The notes under the pieces are model-generated. The model was given only the letters and a program-made list of their open reading frames with translations. It did no database searches and was not told where the DNA came from. DNA of 64,000 bases. Source: Brachycybe producta. Lineage: Eukaryota > Arthropoda > Diplopoda > Playtdesmida > Andrognathidae. The position numbers were made by a program, and so were the translations under genes. The stretch spans positions 341,501 through 405,500 of the forward strand of contig JAUPFP010000068.1 in the NCBI GenBank assembly GCA_036925085.1, read 5' to 3'. Of this stretch, positions 45,601 through 53,732 are shown in pieces (within the stretch, counting starts at the first letter, position 1; the number at the start of each line of letters is the position of its first letter).

Positions 45601-47018
45601 GGGGGGGGTACGCTGTACCTTTTCTATTTCATGCAGTAGATTTAAACTCGGAAAAGAATTGCAAAATTGGGGAACAATATTCTAATAGTGATCTGACGAG
45701 AGTAATACTTGGTACACACAGCTGATAATTTAAATGCATTTAAATAATAAACGTGTTCTACAGAGCCCTGTTAAGGACAAACAAACAACATGTCGAATTC
45801 AATTTATTCAGTTAATAATCTGAAAATATTCTGTTAATTAACTTAAACATAATCAGATAAACTATTGACATTAAAATATTGATTTAGTATTTCAATTTAA
45901 AATATTAATAATAAAGTCAAGTTTTATTTGGTTGATGTGTCCTTAACTGGATACCGTATAATTCACCTAAACACATTTAATTTGAATTCATTTAACTCAT
46001 GTGTGTACCAAGGTATAAAATAACTACGGATGGAACATTCAAATCCTCGAATCCCGCGAATCTTGAAAAATATTCGAGATTCGATTTCTCGAAAGGAGAA
46101 AAAATATTCGAGATTCGAATCCTCGAATCTTGAAAAATATTCGAGATTCAAATCCTCGAATCTTGAAAAATATTCGAGATTCAAATCCTCGAATCTTGAA
46201 GCGTTCACTAACAAAAAAAACGGCGATTGTTGCAATTTCGGTGGTTATCCGGATCACCAATGAATTACCTTGTGGCAGCGACCCTGAGTCCACACTTGTT
46301 TTTTATTATTAATTTAATATTTAATATTATCTTCTTAAGGAATAATATACGATTCTTATATGAAGGATTCGAGAAATTCGAGAACCTTTTAGGATTCGAG
46401 AAAATTTAGGATAAAATAAGAGAACTCTCTTACATTTTACAATATTTCAAAGTTCGTTGTACGAACTGCAGCCTTTAAATGTTGCATAACCTATATTGAC
46501 CTCAAAATGACTTTCTAAATAACAAGATTACCTATGAAGGTCACACCTTCAAATGACTACAGCGTGACCTTCCCATTAAAGATGACAACTTTTGAAATGA
46601 TCGCAAATTAAGACTCAAACCTTTTTTACTTACAAAAACGCTAAAAAAATTTCATCAAAAATGAACTGAAGATGATTTTAAAGTATTAACGTGGCAAATT
46701 TGACCTTCGTGACATTGGAATCACCTTCAAACACTGAAAGACCCTCAATAGGATGAGACTTGTTAGAGGCTATAATAGGCAAGTGTGTGCCCAGCACTAA
46801 AATGTCATTCGCCCCGCCCTTTTATGACATCAGACCAAGTAACAAACCAATTAAAAATTGATGGCATTCACAAAAGGGGCGGGGCAAACGAAATTTTAGT
46901 GCTGGGCACAATTTGCCTGTGAGGCTATATCGGGGTTCAGCAATTTAAAACAATTCAAAGAGAGGGACTTACGTTTTGGAGCTGCCGTTGTGAAGAGATC
47001 GGACCCAGTGTCAGACAC
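29497..47018 (-). CDS. AUTS2 / tay-bridge family protein, 13 exons, 5' end missing
   Basis: Nuclear regulator. Vertebrate AUTS2 is a subunit of PCGF3/5-type PRC1 complexes and recruits P300. Exons (minus strand): 47018-46973, 36830-35885, 35064-34924, 34833-34529, 33906-33707, 33179-33135, 33038-32925, 32810-32781, 32208-32022, 31938-31858, 31781-31671, 31057-30706 and 30610-29497. They sum to 3672 nt, one frame of 1223 aa plus TAA. Family blocks in order: SDTGSDLF, GMFAPP, LRRELDNRFLASQ, a His-X repeat, [63 protein letters not shown] and DPFRDPYRSLD. These correspond in the same order to human AUTS2 and FBRSL1. Pro/His/Gln/Ser-rich low-complexity sequence fills the remainder. Upstream exons were not recognised in 47019-64000. 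The absence of a precise orthology test keeps the symbol blank. Confidence 0.93.
30706..31057 (-). CDS. AUTS2-like exon with WNRLHRTP block, charged coil and 18-Ala run
   Basis: A 352-nt exon. [18 protein letters not shown] matches the human [18 protein letters not shown] segment. It continues into an Arg/Glu/Lys-rich helix of about 45 residues, then an uninterrupted run of 18 alanines encoded by mixed GCN codons (about 30737-30792), then more Lys/Glu. Acceptor choice (GAGAG|CA) is set by phase; neighbouring AGs are possible. Confidence 0.88.
31160..31345. repeat. TCTAGTTT-family fragment in AUTS2-like intron
   Basis: GAGACTAGAAGAGTAAACGA and CATTTCAAACTAAACTTTTT, with an inverted GCCATAAAACGTTTATTTTA arm. 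Confidence 0.55.
32022..32208 (-). CDS. AUTS2-like conserved core exon (RWCAMHV block)
   Basis: Encodes [22 protein letters not shown], then SDLIRPPSHLF and RPHHDLTSLMGPG. This is the most diagnostic block of the AUTS2/FBRSL1/tay family (human KWCAMHVHIAWQIYHHQQK). Acceptor TTTTGTTAG, donor CCCG|GTAAGA. Confidence 0.95.
32781..32810 (-). CDS. AUTS2-like 30-nt micro-exon
   Basis: A 10-codon exon (MTPLVKTKNM) with acceptor TTTAATAG and donor ATG|GTAAGT. It is phase 0 on both sides and lies between the LAAFQPK exon and the RWCAMHV exon. In human AUTS2 a longer segment occupies this place. Confidence 0.75.
33135..33179 (-). CDS. AUTS2-like 45-nt exon
   Basis: Encodes [15 protein letters not shown]. 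It is flanked by acceptor TAATTTTCAG and donor ACG|GTAAAC. It corresponds to FDKYPTKVDPFYRH in human AUTS2. It is too short for ORF calling and was recovered from family knowledge and phase. Confidence 0.85.
33707..33906 (-). CDS. AUTS2-like exon with the His-X repeat
   Basis: A 200-nt exon encoding QADLLRRELDNRFLASQ, PPPPYMRTE, then HQHQHQHTHLHQHSH and PPPTPHL. The order and wording match the human AUTS2 segment containing its HX repeat, a region implicated in P300 binding. Donor TTG|GTAAAA is preferred over later GT sites because it keeps phase with the FDKIPK exon. Confidence 0.88.
34080..34462. repeat. CGTGTTAAACGGTTTTCACTG repeat cluster in AUTS2-like intron
   Basis: Several alternating inverted and direct pieces of TTTTCGTGTTAAACGG and GAAAACATTTCGTGTTA. 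They end in GGTTTTCACTGTA, matching the pogo-like MITE at 27296-27790. Confidence 0.65.
35100..35800. repeat. Irregular tandem repeat in AUTS2-like intron (four copies)
   Basis: CTCGAAACGATAGTCGTTTC at about 35107 recurs in diverged form at 35249, 35443 and 35648. Each is followed by ACCAAAAGCATCACAGACGA-like sequence and a TTAGAAACTAGAA piece. Spacing is 142, 194 and 205 bp. Confidence 0.7.
35885..36830 (-). CDS. AUTS2-like large low-complexity exon (Pro, Gln, His, Thr rich)
   Basis: A 946-nt exon with acceptor TTTTCTGTAG. It encodes REITNHIGNSLFPN, then PTPTP repeats, two polyglutamine runs (longest about nine), His-rich runs, and Thr/Ser-rich segments including twice-repeated RPPTPHSA. 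No folded domain is seen. The CAA/CAG and CAT/CAC runs are interrupted, so the tract is not a pure repeat. It is likely intrinsically disordered. Confidence 0.85.
36940..37700. repeat. Degenerate tandem repeat (about 40-50 bp) with perfect palindrome
   Basis: Phrases like CAGGAATTGTCTCAAATGTC and TCTACGAGCCTCAG recur throughout. At 37234-37288 a 26-bp arm (ACCCTAAAGAATGGCTTTAA...) is mirrored with a 3-nt loop. It lies in the 10.1-kb AUTS2-like intron next to the large exon. Confidence 0.7.
38318..38898. repeat. Polypurine minisatellite, GGGGAAAGAGATAGAAAGA units
   Basis: About 580 bp of nearly pure purine on the plus strand. The 18-32 bp units all contain GGGGAAAGAGATAGAAAGA with variable (AAAGA)/(GAGATA) extensions. 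Long mirror-symmetric purine tracts of this kind can form triplex DNA; formation here is inference. Confidence 0.95.
38942..39147. mobile_element. ACAGGC-family MITE with 9-bp duplication CATAGAGAC
   Basis: Starts ACAGGCAATTAAAAATCGAG; the right end is mutated to TTATTGAATGT. CATAGAGAC occurs at 38933-38941 and 39148-39156. Confidence 0.92.
39170..39277. mobile_element. GTGCCCAGCA-family MITE, internally deleted
   Basis: ACAGGCAATTGTGCCCAGCA on the left, GTGCACACTTGCCTGT on the right, with a core of CGCCCTTTTATGACGTCAGA. The inverted CGCCC block is missing on the right. Confidence 0.8.
39335..39543. mobile_element. CAGCACTA-family MITE
   Basis: ACAGACAGTTCTGCTCAGCA on the left, AGTGCTGGGCAGAGATGCCT on the right. 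The core has TCCGCCCTTTTATGAGCGTC and CATGCCCCGCCCTTTTCAAT. A 16-bp G run sits in the right arm. Confidence 0.85.
40507..41411. mobile_element. About 900-bp foldback carrying nested insertions
   Basis: CCCAGAGTAATCTGCAACGG with GACAGCATCCTCTAGA on the left mirrors TCTAGAGGATGTTGCTGCTG and GCAGATTACTCTGGG on the right. Nested inside are an ACAGGC MITE (40555-40758) and an inverted repeat of AGGGACACACATGCAGAAAA (40846) with TTTCTGCATGTGTGTCCCCC (about 41130). Confidence 0.75.
40555..40758. mobile_element. ACAGGC-family MITE with 9-bp duplication TCCTCTAGA
   Basis: Termini ACAGGCAATTAGAAATCGGG and TTTTCTAATTGCCTGT. TCCTCTAGA occurs at 40546-40554 and 40759-40767. Confidence 0.93.
41489..41905. 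mobile_element. 417-bp foldback, TAAAGCCTCGTTTTCACG termini, copy 1
   Basis: TAAAGCCTCGTTTTCACGAT mirrors ACCGTGAAAACGAGGCTTA. The interior is built of repeated CTATCGTGATAG-like palindromes. The second copy is at 60504-60895. Confidence 0.88.
42577..43369. mobile_element. Foldback with GAGACCATT...GGTCTC arms, interrupted by an ACAGGC MITE
   Basis: AGAGACCATTCATTAACTCC with AGAAATTTCTTTGTC on the left mirrors GAAATTTCTGGAGGTAATTA and GGTCTCT on the right. Inner arms include GATTACCCAAAACGATTTTT and its complement. The MITE at 42831-43037 splits it. A second copy at about 44030-44520 lacks that insertion. Confidence 0.85.
42831..43037. mobile_element. ACAGGC-family MITE inside a foldback
   Basis: Termini ACAGGCAATTAGAAATCGGG and GATTTCTAATTACCTGT. 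GTCACCTC flanks both sides exactly (8 bp; probably 9 with one base lost). The paralogous site near 44230 reads GTTGTCACCTAACATCACC with no insert. Confidence 0.93.
44030..44520. mobile_element. Second copy of the 42577 foldback, without the MITE
   Basis: Shares CAAAATATTGTCAAGA, AGATAGATGCGCCACCAAAC and CTCCTCTACTCGAATTCTGA with 42610-42815, and AAATGGCGTCGTTTGGTGA with 43209-43227. The right end is shorter. Confidence 0.8.
44530..45700. other. AUTS2-like intron, no feature of note
   Basis: AT-rich with a G run at 44823-44834, AT microsatellite pieces near 45180-45250 and a G run at 45599-45608. No reading frame or repeat family was recognised. Confidence 0.5.
45708..46012. mobile_element. 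Foldback of the ACAGAGCCCTGT family, copy 2
   Basis: CTTGGTACACACAGCTGATA mirrors AACTCATGTGTGTACCAAGG. It contains CTACAGAGCCCTGTTAAGG, TCAATTTATTCAGTTAATAA and CCTTAACTGGATACCGTATA. Confidence 0.85.
46041..46199. repeat. 33-bp self-complementary tandem repeat
   Basis: AATCTTGAAAAATATTCGAG followed by ATTCAAATCCTCG repeats four times, the last copies exact. Because CGAATCTTGAA and TTCGAGATTCA are near-complements, each unit is itself a hairpin. The 33-bp length keeps frames open on both strands. Confidence 0.9.
46775..46920. mobile_element. GTGCCCAGCA-family MITE with 9-bp duplication GAGGCTATA
   Basis: ATAGGCAAGTGTGTGCCCAG to GCTGGGCACAATTTGCCTGT, 146 bp. GAGGCTATA occurs at 46766-46774 and 46921-46929. 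It lies just 3' (53 bp) of the most upstream AUTS2-like exon. Confidence 0.92.
46973..47018 (-). CDS. AUTS2-like exon encoding an acidic SD-type motif (most 5' exon found)
   Basis: A 46-nt exon with acceptor TTTGTTTCTCAG and donor AAAC|GTAAGT. It encodes VSDTGSDLFTTAAPK and a split Arg, matching in position the ASDASSEKLFNT segment of human AUTS2. Its phase 1 end fits the GG start of the exon 10.1 kb downstream. Short length makes this the least certain exon. Confidence 0.75.
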
Positions 47019-47203
47019 CTGAGAAACAAAAGAAAAACAATCAAACATTAATATTAGAAGTACTCAACATTTCAATTATACATTAAAGCAGCCATTTTCT
47101 TTTAGACTTATGGTGGCCATTTTGGTTTCACAAAAACACAAGGGACCAAAATGGCGTCTTCCTTATACAAAACCAAAATAACAACCACATGTATAAAAAA
47201 AAC

Positions 47204-47291
47204 ACAGGCAATTAGAAAACGGGATGAACTGAAGTTGTCTCCGCCCTTTTTATGACGAAAGCAACTTCTAATTGGTTGGTTTTGTAGTACG
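47204..47291. mobile_element. Left half of an ACAGGC MITE, truncated
   Basis: ACAGGCAATTAGAAAACGGG through CTTCTAATTGGTTGGTTTTG, then the sequence changes abruptly to the 47294-48022 foldback. The right half is not present at the far side. Confidence 0.75.
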
Positions 47292-47293
47292 AG

Positions 47294-48022
47294 TTTTAAG
47301 AGGCTACAAAGCAAATCGTTTTTATATCGACCCCATAGACGCGGCAATATATTTATTTTTTCATATTTAAAGTTGTCCAATATAAAGTTTTCAAAGTGCA
47401 ATGTGCACCTTAAATATATGCTGATCAAGTGATAAAATGACAAAAAATTGGAAAGTGCGGTTCTATTTTTAAAAAGTATTTCAAAATCGCGAATTTCTAA
47501 CACTTATGTTAAACTCCATTGAGTATGTGCTCGTAAGCAAAAAACATCCATTAATAATGCTCGTAAAAATACCTAAAAATAATTTTAAAAAACCAAAAAA
47601 TAAGCAGCACGTGCGCCAATGTGTTGGCTTCACTGTGGTTTAATTGTGGTTTTTTTAAAAATTATGTTTACTAACATATTTAATGGATGTTTTTTTGCTT
47701 ACGAGCGCGTACTCAATGGAGTTTAACATAAGAGTTAGAAATCCACGATTTTCAAATAGATTTTAAAAATAGAAGCACACTTTCCAATTTATTGTCATTC
47801 TATCACCCAATTAGCATATATTTAAGGTGCCCATTGCACTTTGAACCATCAAAATTGGACAACTTTAAACATGAAAAATAAACAAATTGCCGCCGCGACT
47901 GTGTGTATTTTAAAAATGAACGTTTTTTCTTTAACATCGGGTCTATGGGCTCAATAGAAAAAAACGATGCTAGCGCTCGTTGCGGAGATTTTTCAAAGTA
48001 ATTTTGCGATGTAGCCTTTTAA
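47294..48022. mobile_element. About 730-bp foldback
   Basis: TTTTAAGAGGCTACAAAGCA mirrors TTGCGATGTAGCCTTTTAAA. Large inner arms match, e.g. AACTCCATTGAGTATGTGCT (47513) and CGCGTACTCAATGGAGTTTA (about 47707). Confidence 0.85.
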
Positions 48023-48638
48023 AGGGTAAAGCAAATCACTCATCTGGATTGCTTACAGTATAAATAAAGATTTAGTTTCCAATTGCACTCATTGATTAAT
48101 GGCAATTAAATTTTTTTTTAACAATTGCCAAAAACGTTTCTTTTTCTCAATACAAAAAAAAATTGAAATGGCTGAAGTTGACATTTGAAATTTCTGAATC
48201 GATTAAATCAGAATCAAGAGAAGAAAAAAAAACAAGTAAAAGTAAAAGTTTCGAGCAAAAAAAGAAACGCTCCATTGAAAATTGCAAAATCATTTCCACG
48301 AAGAACTATTCTTAAAAATTGGCCAAAAAAAAATAAAACTTAAAATGAATTATTTCTGCAACAACTTCGCGCCATTTTTTTTTTCTTTTCTAAGTAATTC
48401 AGTCACACTGAACAGAAGAGGAAGAAAAAAACCTCCTCCATGCAATTTGCAAACTAACAAGTTTTTTTCGGTTTAATCGAACATGACCATGAATTTGTGG
48501 CAAATCAATTTGCCAAATAAAAAATGTATGGTTATGCCCATTTAAAAGAAGAATTTCTGGCAACAACAAAAAACTCGGATCAAACAGATGTTTGATTCAA
48601 AGTATTTAACAAATGACGTCACACTCATCTATCTGCCT

Positions 48639-48959
48639 AATACCTTTGACAACACACATACTCAGTTAAATGCATTTAAATATTAAACACGTTCTACGGA
48701 GCCCTGTGAAGGGCAAACAAACAATATGTCGAATTCAATTTATTCAGTTAATAATCTCAAAATATTGAGTTAATTAACTTAAATATAATTTATATAAACT
48801 ATTGACAAAATATTGATTTATTTATTTATTTTATTATTTATTTATTTATTTATTTTATTTATTTTTTTATTTGGTTCATGTCCTTAACTGGATTCCGTAT
48901 AATTCACCTAAACACATTTAATTTGAATTCATTTAACTCATGCGTGTACAAGGTATTAA
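48639..48959. mobile_element. Foldback of the ACAGAGCCCTGT family, copy 3
   Basis: AATACCTTTGACAACACACA to CATGCGTGTACAAGGTATT, with CTACGGAGCCCTGTGAAGG inside and an expanded TTTA microsatellite (about 48816-48865) not seen in copy 2. Confidence 0.83.
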
Positions 48960-48986
48960 GCTCTGGTCAATTACTGCCTGTAAATG

Positions 48987-49182
48987 ACAGGCAAGTAAAG
49001 ACAGTAAGATACAGTCGTTTGCTCCGCTCCTTTTATGAGGACTGGCAACTTCTAATTGGTGTGTTATGTGGTCTGATGTCACATATCCCGCCCTTTTCTA
49101 TCTCCAATTGGTCTCCAATTTGGTCTGAAGCTCATAAAAGAGCGCGGCAAACGACTGTATCTCCCTGTCTTTACGTGCCTGT
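48987..49182. mobile_element. ACAGGC-type MITE (AAAGACAG subfamily) with 9-bp duplication CTGTAAATG
   Basis: ACAGGCAAGTAAAGACAG to CTGTCTTTACGTGCCTGT. The arms contain CAGTCGTTTGCTCCGCTCC. CTGTAAATG occurs at 48978-48986 and 49183-49191. Confidence 0.9.
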
Positions 49183-49729
49183 CTGTAAATGTTGTAGAAA
49201 GGAATTATTAAAAAGGAGTCACGTGCTGAGAAAGGTGACGTCATTTTGGCCACACTAAATGATTCTAGTGAGCTGTAAGCCACATAGACATGACCAGAGC
49301 ATTATTGCTTACATATCTTAGCATTTGCACATTTTTTGTTTACTGAAATATTGCAATATGGTGTGACAATGAATGTCGCCTTTTTCATAGACTGAAAATA
49401 TCATAATTGCGCACAAAAAATTCCAAATTAAAAATGGTGCCATATATGCAGCTAAACACTTTTTCCACATAATGATAGATGGCACTAGTTTCCTAAACAC
49501 TCATTTTAAAGAAGAATAGCATTTATTGCTCCTGGTCACCAATGTGACTAGCCGACGACTCAGAATACAGATCAATACAATAATGTACATAGAGTGAAAA
49601 CAAATGATCAGGTTTAAGATATTACAGTACTAGAAAAGTGAAAACATAGGGCAAACAAGCAAAATAACATGGTGTTGAATAGGTATAGTTTCTAACTACG
49701 TAAATGGCTAGCATTATGCTGGTGATTTC

Positions 49730-50240
49730 TCACAATCTGTACTGAATCTTTGATTACAACGGTCACATTTCGGTAACCAATGATTTTGGCAGGTCGAATC
49801 TGGTGCAAAAGTTCTCAAAAAGTCTGGCAATGGTGCCTTTAGCACCCACCATAAGACCAATGATTTCTATATCCTCTAGTCCATAGCGCTCCAGAAAAAT
49901 GGGAATCGTGTCCTTATAGTGTTCAACCTTTTCGGTGTGCACACATTTTGGCTAATCTACATCACGTTCCATTCAGACAGTATGGTCAATCATGTACCCC
50001 TTCTTTTCACCCTCACGGAAGGCAATGATCTCAGCTCTTTTTTGCTGCCATCTAATCTAAAGGCTTGGCCATGAACTTCCTCGTCAACCTTAAACCCTGC
50101 CACACGAAGAGCACATGCAATTGCTGATCTGAAATGGCGCCTAAAATATTCTAAATTAAAAATGACGCCTGTTATGCAGCTCTCCATACCTTTATTTTTA
50201 AAGAGGGCACTGGCTTCATAAACAATTTCATTGATTCATT
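49730..50240 (-). pseudogene. Decayed non-LTR retrotransposon C-terminal fragment
   Basis: Minus-strand reading gives pieces resembling the C-terminal endonuclease-like region of R2-type reverse transcriptase ORFs. These are ALRVAGFKVDEEVHG, then (after a frameshift) EIIAFREGEKKGYMIDHTVW, then (after an in-frame stop) VEHYKDTIPIFLERYGLEDI and IIGLMVGAKGTIARLF. At least one frameshift and one stop break it. No RT domain is seen nearby. It is the only trace of a protein-coding transposon I recognise in the window. Confidence 0.6.
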
Positions 50241-50244
50241 TGAA

Positions 50245-52050
50245 ACCTCAAATGTATTTTCTTCACTATTCTCGAAATCTCAAGTTCTAACTGAAAATGG
50301 CAACCATTATATTATAATTTTAAAAAGATGGCGATCACAAGATGGCCTCACAAAAGAAGTGCATAAAAAAAGTTACTTCTGTACATTTCTCAACATATTT
50401 CAAACGAAGCAGAACATTATTTAGTGTCACTTGCTTATTTTATAAGCCAGATATAAAAAAAGAGAGAGAAAAAAAAACCTATCTTATTTTTTTATTTCTA
50501 GTCCTGTTATTGTTAATGAAAGAGTTTGGAGCAGGCAAAACACATAACCGTAAAATTTCAGCCCCATTTACAGCAGAGGCGTTAGATTAGAAAAATGGAA
50601 TATTAACAGCCTCCAAAAAAAAAGTATTCCCCCCCCTTCACTACCCCCCCCCCCCTATTTCCCCCAAATACATAAAAAAACAACCCCCAAAAACACACAA
50701 AAAAAAGTTATTGCGGTCGTTCAAACGTGATGCATTTATTTGAAGACGGCAATAACCCCTCTATTCCCCCCCCCCCACCTCATCCTCCTCCTCCGCCAAT
50801 ATAACTTTAAATCTCCCACAAAGCTTCCCCTCTCCACCTTCTCCCAGAATGAAAAAAAAAGCCATCAAAACGCCAGACGAATTACAAGATGGAGGACTTG
50901 GGTCGTAAAGTAAAACCTAAATGTTTATTATGGCGCTTTGGTCAAAAGACAGACGCTACACACAACCCTATCTTTAAATTATTACTTTCAACCTCATTTT
51001 TTTTTGTTGTTGGTTTGTTTCTAACTCAAGAGAATCCGTGATAAAAAACCTCTCAAACTACTCATTTATTATCAGAATTATGTTATGAAAGAGAGAACAA
51101 ACAACAAAAAAAAACAGCTGATAATCATAAATAAATTAGCATAAAAATCACTTAAAATAATTCATTGATGAAGAGAAGAAAAACAGGCAAGAGACATACA
51201 TAATCTTAGGTTTTCAAAGGGGCTTTAATTATTGTTTATTTTGTGTATGTCTTTTTGCACGATCTGTTTTTTTTTTTGCGAGATAATGAGATTTCGGTTT
51301 ACCCAAAACGGAAAACCGCAGAGTTTTACAGCAAAACCGTTATCAAAATCAATGACTATCACTAAAGTTTGATCATCTTTAAACAGCACTTTCTACCATA
51401 AAACCATCCTCAACAACATATGCCAAAAGGACATTTTTGTTGAGTTGTAATTTTTTGTAAAAAATTTCATTCACGATTATCTGATGAATCAGTAAATGCT
51501 TTCTTGTTTTTGTTCCTAAAAGGTTATTATCTACACAAATTATAACTACTTAAAGAATAATAAAAATGTTCGATTATGATTGAGTGTTTTTAATCAAAAA
51601 TTATATATATATTTTGCCAGGTCTGTGTCTCTTGTGTGTCTTTCTACATGTATATATCTTTCTCTCTTTCTGGGATAACGCTGTACAACCATTGAAGCAC
51701 ATCGGAATTTATATAAATTTGAATAAATGAACTGTTTTTTTCTTCTTCTCAAGGTCAACTATATGTTGCACCCTTCCCATCCAAGAACCCCATGATATTA
51801 AATTGGAGAGGGGAAAAGGTTGGAAAGTGTAGAGGGGGAGAAAGAAAAGTGGGAGGGGGGTGACGAAAATTGAAATCAAAGGAGAAAAAAAAAGGAAAAA
51901 ACGACGCGCACGGGCACAATTGCCTGTTAATTTTGCTCCCGTCATTTATGACGGGTTACCCCACTAGTTTTAAAACGGTATGCAGGAACTTTGGCAACAT
52001 ACTGTATTTGCGAAACAAACATATTGCCAAATACTAGGACAAATCAAATG
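50245..52050. other. No gene recognised; C-run and A-run rich
   Basis: C runs at 50627-50660 and 50767-50777, and A runs throughout. Frames found are short and low-complexity. It may be intron upstream of the AUTS2-like exon at 47018. Confidence 0.5.
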
Positions 52051-52056
52051 AGAACG

Positions 52057-52185
52057 AGTAGTAGTAATAGTAGTATTAGTAGTAGTTGTAGCAGTAGCAG
52101 TACTAGTAGTAGTAGTATAATAGTATTAATAGCAGTAGCAGTATTATTAGTAGTGATAGTTGTAGCAATGCTGCAGTAGCAGTAT

Positions 52186-52217
<32 letters not shown>

Positions 52218-52702
52218 TTAGTAGTAGTAGTAGTAACAGTAGTAGTAGTAGTAGTAGTGGTAACAGTAGTAGTAGTAGTAGTAGTAGTAACAGTAGTAGT
52301 AGTAGTAGTAACAGTAGTAGTAGTATTAATAGTAGTAGCAACAGTAGTAGTAGCAGTGTTAGTAATAGTAACAGTAGTAGTAGCAGTGTTAGTAATAGTA
52401 ACAGTAGTAGTAGCAGTGTTAGTAATAGTAACAGTAGTAGTAATAGTAGTATTAGTAGTAGTTGTAGCAGTGGTAGTAATAGTAGTATTAGTAGTAGTTG
52501 TAGCTGTAATAGTAGTAGTTATAGTAGTAGTAATGGTAATATAAGTAGAAGTAGTAGCAGCATTAGGAGTAGGAGTTGTAGCAGCGGTGGTAGTAGTAGT
52601 AGTAATGGTAGTAGCAGCAGTAGTAATAGCATTAGGAGTAGTAGTAGAAGAAGTAGTAGTAGCAGTAGTGATGATAGTAGTAATAGTAATCGAAGTAGTA
52701 GT
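52057..52702. repeat. 650-bp AGT/ATT trinucleotide array with higher-order units
   Basis: Nearly continuous AGT with interspersed AAT, ATT and AGC triplets. A 36-bp unit containing GTAACAGTAGTAGTAGCAGT with GTTAGTAATA repeats exactly about three times near 52364-52440. The frame is conserved because every unit is a multiple of 3, so spurious ORFs appear on both strands. Confidence 0.95.
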
Positions 52703-52709
52703 GTGCACG

Positions 52710-53728
52710 CACCCTTGCGATCTGACGTGTGGTGCATTTCTATGCATATAGACATGATTTAACATGTTATCCCTTATTTTCGTTCCTAGCTTTGTAAAAT
52801 TTAAAATTCAGAAGCACCCTGTTAAATTTCATCGGTTTTTTTAACACACAAGACAAACAGACAGACAAAAAACAGAGAGAGAGAAAAAAAAACGCATAAA
52901 AGTTTATGGGTGGCTGGGCTCAGTACCCCACTTCTAATGGGGAGAAAGAAGAAGAAAGGAGGAGGAGGAGAAGGGGGTAGGGAGAGAGAGAGTTAAAATT
53001 GTGAGGTTTATCTGCTACTTAAATTAAGCCGTTATTATGGCGTTTCTCTCTCCTCAAAAGATATAAAAAGAAATTCTCATAACATCTCTTGGGGTTTTTT
53101 TTTTCTTCTTCTTAAAAAAAAACTCAACTCCATCTAAAAAACACACCGAAAAAAAAAACGTCCACAGTTGAACCATAAAAGGATAATCATTTCAAAGAAA
53201 GACGAAAAAGAAGAAGAAAAAATGCATAACATGGAAACATATTTTTTTTGTGTATTTGTTTTTATTTCTTCTTCCTGGAAATAACATTTTCTAATAATAA
53301 AAAGAGAGACTTATTCAAGCAAGAATAAGAAGAAAAAATGAAATACTAAAAATTACTGACTTGTGTAAATATTACATTTTTTTTTTGTTTAGAAATTTTA
53401 AAGGCAGTGAAAATCATTTAACATTTTTACATATTTTTTTCTTTCACTTTCTCTTCTTTTTTTATTATCGTCCATAAGAATAACAATAATAATATTAAAC
53501 AAAGCATTTTATTTGTTCTTTTCTCACACCTTAAAAATCCAACGTTTTCAAATTGCTTCAAGTCAAAAATTTATTTATGTTTTTTTGTTTTTTAACAAAA
53601 AAAAAACCCTTAAACTTTTTTAATATTTTAACTAAGATGTATACATAGAGGTAGTTCAACTAAAATCTCTCTGCTGCCTATAGAGCATTTTAAGCCATAA
53701 AAAGACAATAGATGGCACCACCTCTACT
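52710..53728. other. No gene recognised
   Basis: Purine-rich (52940-52995) then A/T-rich sequence. No repeat family or conserved frame was identified. Confidence 0.5.
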
Positions 53729-53732
53729 TAAG

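Noticed and set aside
45963-46312. Several short frames with repeated RFEDLNLEYFS or NIRDSNPRIL
   Set aside because: They are frames of the 33-bp hairpin repeat on both strands.
52103-52765. Long Thr-rich and Leu- or Val-rich open frames on both strands
   Set aside because: They are produced by the AGT trinucleotide array; all units are multiples of three.
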